Positions 22,687 through 32,861 of a stretch of DNA of 64,000 nt are shown in pieces. The stretch covers positions 1,240,001 through 1,304,000 of the forward strand of contig JAAROD010000044.1 of the NCBI GenBank assembly GCA_012274445.1, given 5' to 3'. How positions within the stretch are numbered: position 1 is the stretch's first letter; the number at the start of each line of letters is the position of its first letter. This DNA is from Sclerotiophoma versabilis (lineage: Eukaryota > Ascomycota > Dothideomycetes > Pleosporales > Didymellaceae). The position numbers and the translations under genes were made by a program. A model generated the notes under the pieces. It saw only the letters and a list, made by a program, of their open reading frames with translations, was not told the origin of the DNA and did not search any database.

Positions 22687-23491
22687 AAGATTGAAGTGTA
22701 CGATATGGAACCGCGCAGGCATTGGCGTTGATCATGTGGGTTATGCTGTACAAACAGAGCAAATGTAGAATAAAGCAAGTCGAGCTCCAAAGCTGTCTGG
22801 GTGTAGATGTCTACTTGATCAGCACCTGACCCAGTACATTTGAATCAGTAACACTATCACTTCAACAGCGGGACAGCGCGACAGATGCAATAGCCTGACC
22901 GCGCCAGAACATACTATCACGAGAGCCTTACAGCACATTTCTCCGTCTCAGTCTCAAACAAATCCATCTTTGTTATTATCTACATATTAGTTAACGTCAT
23001 TTCGTAATCACTCATGCCTTTCTGTTGCTATTATTCATTCCTTTACATTACATCAACTAAGAAGTAGCTACCTAACAGCCCTCTATTAATAAATAACGCT
23101 CTATTAGTTCGTTACTCTGCTCTATTCTATATAAACTCTCTATTAAACATTGATCCTCTATAAACTATTAATTCATTAGTCAACTAACATCTCTCTATTA
23201 CTTAAGAACTTACTTACCACCCATTCATTCTCTACATCCTTTAGTTGTTCCTCCCTTTCGCCCTTGGAAAGCCCACGTTATCTTATGCTTTTCAGCATGA
23301 GTACTATGCACGCTACTATCCTACAGCCTTGATCACCTCAATCACTTTAGCTGTGCGATAGGTAGGACAAGATAATTGGCACGGACGAAATCCGTCACAG
23401 CGAATGTGCAGGAGTTGTCTTGTTCTTCTTTTCCATTATTTCTCATCCCTCGTTCTTCATTCTTTGAGCTACGCTCTTGCTGGAGACTTGC
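22687..23491. other. AT-rich spacer between convergent genes
   Basis: About 800 bp between the 3' ends of RSM10 and the 110-aa gene. It contains an imperfect reiteration of a ctctatta-like word (see separate entry). No ORF. Confidence 0.6.
23085..23205 (+). repeat. Imperfect ctctatta-type simple repeat
   Basis: The word ctctatta or close variants (ctctattct, ctctataaa, ctctctatta) recurs about seven times in roughly 120 bp at irregular spacing. No long exact tandem unit. Visible directly. Confidence 0.5.
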
Positions 23492-24038
23492 TTAGCTGCT
23501 CTCTGTTCCTGTTTCTTTCTCTGTCTCTGCGTCTGCATCTACGTGCCGCTGCCGCTGCCACTCCTCCGCTTTCCTCTGCCTCTCTTTCACTTTCCGCGGT
23601 TTCTTCGCGCTCACAGGGCCGTCGGCATGTCTATCTTTCCACTGCGCTTGTCAGCTTACATCTATCTTCTGCACGTCTAGCGCCGACCTGGTCCAAACCC
23701 TTACATCCAGAGCACCCTAACACCGCCCCTGCACTCAAATCAACTTCGATCTAATCTCTCTCTCCCCACTCACTCACTGAACTCCCACATATACACTGGA
23801 CTCTCCCTCCCCTCATTCGTCCAAGCGCAAAAAGACCGAGAAATACTAAACTCACCATCCCTCCATACCGATAATGCGGATACAGCCCCTCAAAGCCCTT
23901 TGCGTCCTCGACGCCGCCGCAGACCGAGTGCCAGCATTTCCCCGGACAGACAAAGTGCCACGTGTGAGATTCGTTGATTTGGCAGCGTACCAGCACTTGG
24001 CGCGGTGTATGGCATATGGTGCATTCTTTTGGGGCCAT
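23492..24038 (-). CDS. Conserved small Cys-rich fungal protein, 110 aa
   Basis: Two exons, 23856-24038 and 23492-23641, with a 214-nt intron in phase 0. The first exon encodes MAPKECTICHTPRQVLVRCQ and HFVCPGKCWHSVCGGVEDA, then YPHYRYGGM. Continuing past the ATG|gtgagt donor gives a nonsense tail, whereas splicing to the acceptor at 23642 gives WKDRHADGPVSAKKPRKVK and a Lys/Arg/Glu-rich helix ending in TESS. The paired CxxC-like cysteines suggest a small zinc-binding module. I recall this as a conserved filamentous-fungal protein of unknown function with the same GGMWK junction; that recollection is not checked. No signal peptide; the basic tail suggests nucleus or cytosol. Confidence 0.75.
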
Positions 24039-24317
24039 GGGGGTTGTGGTGGCGATTACAATTAATCAAGATCGCGAGGCGTGTGTTGGATGAAGAGGTG
24101 GGGGTCCAGCGGTAATGCGAGATATGAATGAGTTAGAATGCGCCGTTGTTGCGAGGTATCGGTGTAGTGGTTTGAGTGGTGACATCATGCGCTAGTGATT
24201 GCGAGGTGTCAGTCTTGAACATCAGTCGAGTGTGGGTTGGAACGTCGTTAAAATACGGTGATGATGCGATTCATAACACTGCGTGAGTTCTATGTAAGAA
24301 AATATCATCCTTCATCC

Positions 24318-26831
24318 TCACATGTCCATCGCATCCTGGCCCGCACCGGCATACCGCTCATCCGCCAGAAGCAACTCCAGAATCGCATCTAATAGTTCCT
24401 GCTTCAGTCCACGATTTGACAACGCCCGCACCTTGTTCAGAACAGGCTCCGAGTTGTTGACGCAGTTCCAGATGTCCCATTTCTGATCCATCTCGATCCA
24501 CGCCTTGTCAATGATGTCCCAGATCTTCGGGTTCGGGTCAATGACATCCAGCTGAGGCCCTGATGTGGAAGAAGATTCGAGCTCGATGATAATGGCGTTG
24601 TCTGTGGGGATTAATCCGAGCGTAATGACGGTCCCGTTGCTCTCGCTCGACGTAGTGTACGACAGCGGTTTGGCGTTGCGCTTGGTGCTCGGGCTCATGG
24701 AAATGCACCTTATCTCAGCATGTTTGGCAGGGGTATGAGCAAGCAGTCTAACCTTCCACGTGCGGCTCTTGGGTATGGCTGAGCTCGGTGGACTGGTCGG
24801 CCCAATCTTCAACACACCGGTGGATTGCTTGTAGGTGATTGGCGTGTGGCTAAAGTGCACTGTCTTGTCAGCGGCTGCCTCGACGCCATCGTCGTCGATC
24901 ATCCGGAACCCGCCGTCGTCAACTTGCGAGCCGCTGCCGTCGTCTTCGATCAGCGTGAACGACCCGTCGGCACCGACGGCAAGCAGGATTTCCAGGCTTT
25001 CTGGGTTTGGGCTGCCACTCTTAGGGCGCCAGGCCCCGTCGAGTGGAACGATGGCGCCTTCGCGAACGAATACGGGGGTTTGGTGGAGTGGCCGGTGCAC
25101 TTGCAGATCGCCCTTGCGGTTGTAGACAACACCGGTGAAGATGTCGACGTAGCGGCCGCTCGGCAGCCAAAGCTTCGAGGCACCGAGGTGAGTTGTGTTG
25201 TCGCGGCGCTGGGTAACAGGGGCGACGATGAGCTCGCTGCCAAAGCGGAATTGGTTGGGGACGTTGTAGGCTGAGTCCTCTTCGGGGTGATCCCAGTACA
25301 TAGGCTGGACGAGAGGTTCATCGTCTGATGCTGAACGCGCGTTCATCGTATAGAGATACGGGATCAGTCGGTGGCGGAAGCGGAGAGTGTCTTCCATGGT
25401 GACTCGACTCTCCTCATTGAAGCGCCAGGGTTCTCGAGTGTTGAAGGGGTTGTTGTCTGAGTGTAGTCGGAGGATGGGCGAGTAGCAGCCCAGCTGCACC
25501 CACCTGGTTGTCAATTCGTCATCCTTGTAGCCGTGCGTATGGCCACCGATGTCGTTGCTCCACCAGCCATACCCAATGTTTGAGGCCGTGGCTGTGAACT
25601 CTGGCTGGAAGTTCAACGAGTCCCAAGTGATGATTGCGTCGCCAGAGAAACCTATCTGGTATCGTTGTGCGCCTGGACCACCAAAGCGTGACAAGATCAA
25701 TGGCCTCTGTGACCCTCGGCCATTATCGAGGAAGTGGAAGTGATTGAGAACCCAAAGCGGATCAACACCAGGGATCTTAGACGTATTGCCTTGCTGCCAG
25801 TCAACCCACCAGAAGTCGACACCACGACTTTCGTGTTGATGGTGGACGATGTCAAAGTATGCATCCATGAATTTCCTGTCTGTGCAGTCGAACTCAATAG
25901 TCTTCTTGCTTGCGGGGTCGATGCCCAGATATCGCGCAACCTCAGCGTATTGAGCCTCGTGCCACCTGAAGCCGTCGGCAGGGTGCAAGTTCAGCGTCAA
26001 CTTCATGCCACGATCATGCAGCTTTTTCATGAAAGCGTCTGGATCTGGGAACAGTTCTTTGTTCCAGGTGTATCCCGTCCAGCCGTTGATCCCATCGGGC
26101 AGGTTCCAGACCAGGTGCCAATCCATGTCTACCACAGCCACGTTCATAGGCACGTCGTCCTTCTCGAAATGATCGTGCAGCTCCATGTACTCTTTCTCGT
26201 CGTAGGCGTGGTATCGGCTCCACCAGTTGCCCATCGCGTATCGCGGTAGCAGTGGCTGACTCCCCGAGACAGCGTAGTATGCGCGCATAGCTTCGCGGTA
26301 GTCGTGGCCGTACATGAAGATGTATTGGTCGATGTCGTCGCGGTTCCTACGGCCTGCAATCCACCCATCGTTTTCAAAAAGCATGGATTTGCTGTCATCC
26401 AAAACAGCAATACCGTCTCTCGACAACACACCTGGTCCCAGCTTAGTCCTCCCATTGACCATGTCCAATGTGCGCGTGGTTCCACCCAGGTTCGACACTT
26501 CTTGACCGTACGTCCAGGAACCCGTCACGCTCCCCTTCAGGATGACCTTCAGTCCCTCTGGGCTGAACTTCTTCTTATCGTAGATTACGTGGAAGCGTTT
26601 CGTGACGATCTCGATGCCGTGACCGCGGTCCCACACATAGAAGTCTGGCACGGCCAGCTTTCGGTTGACCGCAAAGGTCGATGCTCGGTCCTCGAACTTG
26701 CCATCCTCGCACCATTCAAATCGCAGGAGGCCATCTGTAAGAATAGTAAACCGGTACTTGTCGCCCGCAACGATGGCATCTGCATGCGCGGCGGGGCGCA
26801 CGTCGAAAGTGTAACGCGCAGGCTTCCCCAT
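24318..26831 (-). CDS. Glycoside hydrolase family 31 (alpha-glucosidase/xylosidase type)
   Basis: An 837-aa retaining alpha-glycosidase, single exon. The N-terminal beta-sandwich includes FVWDRG-like FYVWDRGHGIEI and LGGTTRTLD. The barrel begins at LLPRYAMGNWWSRYHAY. The likely nucleophile is Asp344 in WWVDWQQG and the likely acid/base Asp398 in FSGD, followed by GWWSNDIGGHTHG and RHRLIPYLYT. These match the GH31 layout but differ from the usual WIDMNE-type nucleophile motif. No signal peptide, so intracellular by prediction. A roughly 100-residue C-terminal helical tail (KIWDIIDKAWIEMDQKW) follows the beta domains. I use the Met of MGKPARY; a Met eight codons upstream is possible. Substrate not determinable from sequence. 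Confidence 0.92.
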   Translation of the reverse strand: MGKPARYTFDVRPAAHADAIVAGDKYRFTILTDGLLRFEWCEDGKFEDRASTFAVNRKLAVPDFYVWDRGHGIEIVTKRFHVIYDKKKFSPEGLKVILKGSVTGSWTYGQEVSNLGGTTRTLDMVNGRTKLGPGVLSRDGIAVLDDSKSMLFENDGWIAGRRNRDDIDQYIFMYGHDYREAMRAYYAVSGSQPLLPRYAMGNWWSRYHAYDEKEYMELHDHFEKDDVPMNVAVVDMDWHLVWNLPDGINGWTGYTWNKELFPDPDAFMKKLHDRGMKLTLNLHPADGFRWHEAQYAEVARYLGIDPASKKTIEFDCTDRKFMDAYFDIVHHQHESRGVDFWWVDWQQGNTSKIPGVDPLWVLNHFHFLDNGRGSQRPLILSRFGGPGAQRYQIGFSGDAIITWDSLNFQPEFTATASNIGYGWWSNDIGGHTHGYKDDELTTRWVQLGCYSPILRLHSDNNPFNTREPWRFNEESRVTMEDTLRFRHRLIPYLYTMNARSASDDEPLVQPMYWDHPEEDSAYNVPNQFRFGSELIVAPVTQRRDNTTHLGASKLWLPSGRYVDIFTGVVYNRKGDLQVHRPLHQTPVFVREGAIVPLDGAWRPKSGSPNPESLEILLAVGADGSFTLIEDDGSGSQVDDGGFRMIDDDGVEAAADKTVHFSHTPITYKQSTGVLKIGPTSPPSSAIPKSRTWKVRLLAHTPAKHAEIRCISMSPSTKRNAKPLSYTTSSESNGTVITLGLIPTDNAIIIELESSSTSGPQLDVIDPNPKIWDIIDKAWIEMDQKWDIWNCVNNSEPVLNKVRALSNRGLKQELLDAILELLLADERYAGAGQDAMDM

Positions 26832-28987
26832 GGCTCCCAGTAGAAGAGTACACATTACAAACTACGTGCCGCTTCTCGAAAATCTAAGGATCGAAGGCGT
26901 CCGGGGCATTGCGGGGCGCAGAAACGCCAGCGCCTCCATCTTGTTTTATCATCTGGGGAAGGACGCTCAGGCCAAGCAATGATGGCTTGACTTCGGCGCC
27001 TCGTGACCTCGGTTCAGGTGCCCTTGCCCTGCGGATGTGTCAGACGACGGCTGGATCAAGTCGGCAATCCTGCCAGGTCTCGTGTTAACCCATGATCGAG
27101 GTCTGGAGAAGTATTAAAGAGGGTCGCGAGGCCGCTGGTGTAACATATGCGGAGATGCAGACGCCCACGCGCCTGCGTCATTTTGGTTCGTGTGCGGAGA
27201 ACTGCGCCTGTGCCTGCAGCTGTGGGGTGCACAACATCCATCACCAACTGCAGGGTCTGGATCTGACAACGAGAAGAGCGCATATTGGCGTACGGACATT
27301 TTCAAGACCCAATAAGAGGATGAGTAAATGTGATGGTTGTTCCTCGCGTGTTGTAGTTTGCACCTCGAGGTGAAGTCAAAAAAACACGGGTGTAGCCTTC
27401 CTGAACGGGCAATGCCAGCGAGGGCACGCAGCACAAAGCTGCCGTAAGCACACTATGAGCGACTGGCTATTCATCAACTGCTTGGATTGTCGAGCTCAGC
27501 ACTTCATTGCATTCCCCAATGTAGCACACGTTGCCATCATCACAGGGCAAGTGCATACCAGGCGCAATTTTACGGTTATTGAAGAACACTAGGGCTAATG
27601 TGATCGGTCCTCAAAGAGCGGTCATCCTCCTCGAAGCTGGCCATAAAGTCAGAATTGTTATGAAGCATTGGCCTGGCGCCACCTGGCAAACAAACAAGCA
27701 CAGTGGTGGACACGAGTGAATGGGACCTCTTGAGCTATAACACCGCAGTGAGATTGTAAAACGACGGCCAGGAGAGGCATAAAGTATAGCTATCAAGATG
27801 TATCCGATCACCCTCATCTCCGATGAAAAGCCATCATGGTATGCAGTAGAGACAGCACCTCATTTCCTTTGAGACCTACCAGCTACCACCGAACATGTGC
27901 AAGCACAGTTATTGCCTCACAGCCAGTTCCATGAACATGTTGATCTACCTTGACCACCTACTTCATCAGGTCAGGACCGTTCGCAACCTAGACCGAGAAG
28001 CGGTCCTAGAGTTTAGCTCGAAGATGTTGCTGGGTATGGGAAGAAGTGACACGTTGGGCACAGCTACGGCCATGCCAGTAGCAGCTCTCAGGGTTTGGTT
28101 GGTGCTGCACGAAAAGAACTTGAGCTCGTTCAGGAGGCTCTCGGTCAAACCGAGCGTGTACAGTGACTGTTGGCGTTGCAGAGATGTCCTGCGATTGCGT
28201 TCAAGTGTTCTGTGTCATCACAAGATTGACGCATCGCATCAAAGTACCAATCGCGTATTCAGCACTTGGCAGGCGTTCATACGATGAAATCACCAGAGAC
28301 GGCCATTGGGACTGGCATTTCCACTTATATATTCTAATCTGCAGGGCTTTCAAGGGTGTCTTGAATTGCTGTACGTAGTATCCTCGGAGGTTGTTCATCA
28401 TGTGGTCTGCAGTCCCTTGGCTTGCAGACCAACAGCAGCTACGACTTGTCTCGCTTAGCCACATTGGCACATGAAAGAACCCCGAACGCAAGCCACGTTC
28501 CGGCTGAATATATAGCAATCTGCGAAGGCTGCGTCTAGGATACCTAGGCTTGAATTGGTCGGGCGCTACGAATAAGATCCCTGTAATCGTCGCCGCTAAC
28601 TTACGGCCCGCTGCCGAACAGTGCAAGGAGGTATGGTAACCATGTGTGCAGTAGAAGACTGTCAGCTAGCCACCAACGGCTTTTTTCATCAGTCATGTAG
28701 ACTCCAGCTCAGAATCTGCAGTACATTTCCTCATTCGGACTGTGGAAGCTTGCAACATTCCTATTCGAGCCTTACACGTATGCACCATGACTACGGGGAA
28801 GCCGAAACTCACCACCATCTCCAGATCATTTTATATGATTGGAGGAAGTACAAATATTGGCTCAGCCATCGAAATTGACCTTCACTGAACGTGTTCATGA
28901 ACATAAAGACAGCATCGCGGTCTTGTTAACATACCAACTTTTTATCATCTATCAACTGCAGCTACTTTGTCATCAAACCTTACTACA
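26832..28987. other. Intergenic, GH31 / broken gene
   Basis: About 2.15 kb with no credible gene on either strand; the small ORFs have no family features. Contains the GH31 promoter and, at 27754-27771, an exact match to the M13 forward/lacZ-alpha primer word. Confidence 0.5.
27754..27771 (+). other. 18-base match to lacZ-alpha / M13 forward primer site
   Basis: The bases ttgtaaaacgacggccag are identical to the well-known M13(-20)/(-21) forward priming site of lacZ-alpha vectors. The flanks do not continue into lacZ or a polylinker. Confidence 0.6.
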
Positions 28988-31348
28988 ATGGATAGTTGGT
29001 CAGCTAGAAGTGTGCAACTGGAAGGCCCAGTCCTTCATCCTGTGGTCAACGATCGGAACTGCGATCCGGATTTCCAGAACTGGTTCCCTCGTCTTTGGGA
29101 TTCTGAAAACAAAACGAAAGCCGTGACTGTCAACGCCTTAGAGATCACTGACGGGTTTAACTTTACAATTACTCTTGAAGGGCCGACTCCATCGGATGAA
29201 TTTATTGGCCATGACATGTTTTTGTTTTTGTACGCAAACCGGATCGACCAGGAGTCCAACTGGAAACGCGTCTCCTACTCGAGAATACCCGCCAAGATCG
29301 AACCCATACCTGGCACCTCCACTTCTACTCTTGAATTCCGACTACAACATGTTGACCTCAAAAGCCTGTCGTCATGCCGTGCCACCGACGAGCCGTGGGC
29401 ATTCGTTCGGACCGTCATGCTGCATGTGAGGAGCTCGAGAGAGCTGGACGGCCTTCCACAAGATTGCACTTTGTCCGACTTCAATTCTCGACATGGCATG
29501 GGAGCTCATGCCATACCCTTGTAACTGTATGCCATCTGCCCCGCTCTTCCGAAGTTTTTGCGATACGAAGGCATTCCTCTCAACCTCCTCAGATTCGCTC
29601 TGGGGCCACAAAATGTCAAAGCGAGAGAGGACCAGAGCCTTCCATACACTGAAGCCATAACGAAGCGAGTATTCAATAGTGGTTTCGAGTATGAAAGAAA
29701 AGGTGGAGGCAATCCCTACACTGAGGGTGCAGGCCGCAAGTTCGAATTGAACAAATTCCTTCGCATCAGGTCTGTGTTAAATGGCACCGCCACAGTGCGC
29801 ACGAAGGACCTGTACGAGCAGCGATATGCCAAACGCAAGCCAAAAGTAAACTGCTTCGACCAGACTGGCATTCTGGGTCTCTGCATGAGTTTTGCTTGCA
29901 AGAACGACAATGACCGCGAAAACCTGATTGCATACTACATGAGACCGTTTGGGTATCTCCATGCAACACCTCTGGTTGGGTTCACAGACAAGGGCAAGTG
30001 TAACAATCCCTTTTTCACACACACGGAAGATCTTCTGGTCGAAGATACTTCCGAGACTCGGACACGCTTTGGGTGCCATGTCTTCCTCCTTTTCGAGGAC
30101 AACATTTACGATGCTTGCGCTGGTCCTGTAATTGGCGGAACACTTTCCAATTACGTGGCAGCCTCGATCGATGCTGCAGAAAATACGTATCCACTGAATG
30201 TTCTTGACTACAACCATAACCAAGAGCTGATACTCACTCCTGTCAATATTGAGGCGAAGTCCGGCAAATGGTTCCAGGCGAGACCGTATCTGGTGCGTGA
30301 TGACCATGGTGGTGTTCTGGGTCAGCTAGAGGGCTTGATGCACAACGGCAAATAGTGGATGCTCCCAACAACATCGAAAACATACTCTGAGAGGACCGAC
30401 TGGAACCTCGATACCTTGACCTTGGGCGATTGGTTCAAGACTTATGCAGATCCAGGAAGCTTCGTCGTGCAGTCTGTTGATGTTGTTGCAGACACTCATT
30501 CAGGCGATATAAACGACAAACCTGGACGACTGGGTCAATTTCTCTGGACCTTGAAAGGCGCAGACCACAAACAAATGCATGTTGATTACCTCATATGCGA
30601 ATCTCCTAACAATGCAACTGCCGAGCGCTTTGGTATGTACGGCAACGGCAAAAGCAGAAATGGGCCTTCGTCAGAGACACTTGCAGAAGAAACTATCGTA
30701 TCAGATAATATAGGAGGACTTCCTCAAGCGACAGCTTTACTCGGGCGGACATTGATCCACGCCACCTCGCACGATATCGGTCAAAAAGGGCTCAAACACC
30801 TCCTAGACGGTATCTACAATCTTGGCCTAAAGAAACCATCGCCAAAGAGTGAGATGCGGATTGGCAACAAAACTGCGCAGGGTCCTGATCCGAACAAGAC
30901 GGACGATCAGGAAGAATACGGACACAGACACCATATCATTCAGACACAAGTGGGACAGAGATGTTCGTATGCAGTACAGGTGAGCTCTTCGACGAGTGGA
31001 CCCTTACAAATAAGCTGATCGTAAAAAAGGTAGAGAATTGCCTGGATATCGACTGGACCTACACGAACGGGGTAAGGCCCGCATTACCGCCACCCAAAAC
31101 CGTATGCTAACAATACTTCATAGTCTGTGTTCTTGACTGATTATGAACACGTCGATCGAGACAAAGTCTCGAAGCATCGTGTCACGATAGATGAAGAAGA
31201 AGAAACTATGAGCAAGGTCTACTGGTTCCACTTCTATGCACGCAGATCCGGTGGCGACACTGTTAAGCTAATTTTCTACAACCGATACTACACGTCTACG
31301 CCTGAGGTGAGGTGGGTTGATTTTAGGATTCGGTCGGACCATGACTGA
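28988..31348 (+). pseudogene. Long hypothetical gene broken by two in-frame stops
   Basis: One reading frame runs from MDSWSARSVQLEGPVLHP at 28988 to 30979, interrupted only by TAA (29522-29524) and TAG (30353-30355), with no frame change. Two ordinary introns follow (30980-31029 and 31072-31123), leading to the last exon SVFLTDYEHVDRDK..VRWVDFRIRSDHD. Both stops sit where a C-to-T change in CpA would turn CAA or CAG (Gln) into a stop, as RIP does. The would-be product is about 750 aa with no domain I recognise; landmarks are ALGPQNVKARED, GLCMSFACKNDND, PFGYLHATPLVGF and HATSHDIGQKGLKHLLDG. No signal peptide. It could instead be two or three separate genes, but the unbroken frame argues against that. 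Confidence 0.6.
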
Positions 31349-32208
31349 GCGATACTGTGAAGGAATGTTCGAACCAACATAATGAAGGCTGAAAGTATGA
31401 TAACTTGAGGGATTGGTACAGTCAGTGGAACCAGAGTAGTGAGTTCGCAATCAGACTGCAATAGTATTCATGGTCGTTCCAAATCTCCAAGTGAAACACA
31501 AGAATAGCGCATCTAAGAGTCTCTACTTCACTACATTTAGATAACCGTAGTATTAATGATAATGGTACAATTACAATAAAGAGGCTAGAAAGAATAACGT
31601 ATAGTAATTGTAAAAGACTGTGCTTAGCCAGCTTCTTAGCTAGCGTAACCACATTCTAGCCAACACTTATATATACGTTAGCGTTAGTAGTAACCTACTT
31701 TTATTTATTTATAGAAAAGCTGTACTGAAAGTATAAAACTCTAACTAGTAAGTATCCAGCAAACTCAGATATACCTTTTTATTTACCACGTAGCTCTACT
31801 GGTCAAGGTCTACTCTCATTCGGCCACATGCACTAAATTCATGATGTTCAGCGATATTAATCCCGAGACAGAAACGAGCTTAAAAGTAGGTTTAATGGCT
31901 AAGGAATTAGCCAGTCTCGGGCATCTGATACCACATTCTAAAATTGAACCATGAAGTTTGCTGCACTGTATAGTTAGCAGGTTTAATTGATAGAGAGAAG
32001 ATGAAAAGACATAACAGGGCAGTAGTTAAGACATTATAGGATATGATTAAAAGAGAGTATATAGTCGAGAAGCTGCTTTAAATATCGCCAAGTGTTGAGC
32101 CTGAAGAGGCAGTACTGGGAGTTGCCCACGTGTGTGCCGGACAGATGGATTGCATTCTGTACTATTGTAGCTCAGAAGCAGCCTATTCACCATAGCCCTT
32201 GATACTGC
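31349..32208. other. AT-rich intergenic spacer
   Basis: About 860 bp, strongly AT-rich, with only trivial ORFs. Possibly old repeat sequence; no family recognised. Confidence 0.55.
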
Positions 32209-32736
32209 TTAACAAGTGCCACGGTATCCAGCGCCAACGTTGGGGTCACCCGGGACCGTGTTCTTGCAAGCGGTGTAAAATGAATCGCCAGAGATCGGCG
32301 AGCCGGCAGCCTCAATGCAAACGCCGTTGGAGTCCAGCGTCGCACCGGAGAACTTTCCACAAGCGGTCTTGGTAAGTGCTGTAGCCCAGGCATCGAAGAT
32401 CCAGCCACCACCTGCGGGGCCGTTGTTGCGGCAGCAGTTGTGCTGGTAGTGGCTTTGCAACATATTAGTTCGAATATTCAATTCCGAGATTGAGGAGAAA
32501 CTTACATCTTCTTGGGAATGATCCCGGCAATGGTGGTAGCACCTGTAACTACGTCCCCGGCATGACTACCGGCTCCTTTAGCGATTCTGCCAGCGCGGCC
32601 ACCACCACCACCAGCGGCACCGCGGCCCTCAACGCTACATGATCAGTTAGCTAAGATCCCCACAACTCTGCTGATTTATAATATACCTCATGGCCATGGC
32701 GGCAAAAGCAAGGTAGGTGATATTGTAAAGCTGCAT
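32209..32736 (-). CDS. Small secreted cysteine-rich protein (effector-like)
   Basis: 140 aa from exons 32687-32736, 32506-32634 and 32209-32452 with introns of 52 and 53 nt. MQLYNITYLAFAAMAMSVEG is a plausible signal peptide, though its charge is weak. A Gly/Ala-rich stretch (GRGAAGGGGGRAGR) follows, then a compact domain with six Cys at 66, 67, 91, 105, 122 and 140, including HNCCRNN and a final Cys at the last residue. Even Cys number, small size, secretion signal and a gene-poor setting fit candidate effectors (inference). I do not recognise the family. The spliced frame is supported by both junctions being phase 2 with consensus donors (gtatat, gtaagt). Confidence 0.7.
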
Positions 32737-32757
32737 CTTGTTGTTCTAGGAAAGAGT

Positions 32758-32785
32758 GAATGGATGAATGAATGAATGAATGATC
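32758..32785 (-). repeat. Tetranucleotide (gaat) microsatellite
   Basis: About five consecutive gaat-type units just upstream of the small secreted protein start, in its likely 5' leader. A looser gagt/gtga-rich stretch follows. Confidence 0.6.
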
Positions 32786-32849
32786 GTACTGAGTGAGTGA
32801 CTGTAGTGAGTGATAGTGATAGGAATGTAGACACGAAGGAGACAAGGCC

Positions 32850-32860
32850 TTTTATATACA
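32850..32860 (-). promoter_or_regulatory. TATA-like box of the small secreted protein gene
   Basis: On the minus strand this reads gtatataaaag-like, roughly 115-125 bp upstream of the start codon. It is the clearest TATA in the window. Confidence 0.45.
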
Positions 32861-32861
32861 T

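Noticed and set aside
29521..29554. Short intron (34 nt) to bypass the first stop of the broken gene
   Set aside because: Too short, and its length is not a multiple of three while the frames on both sides agree.
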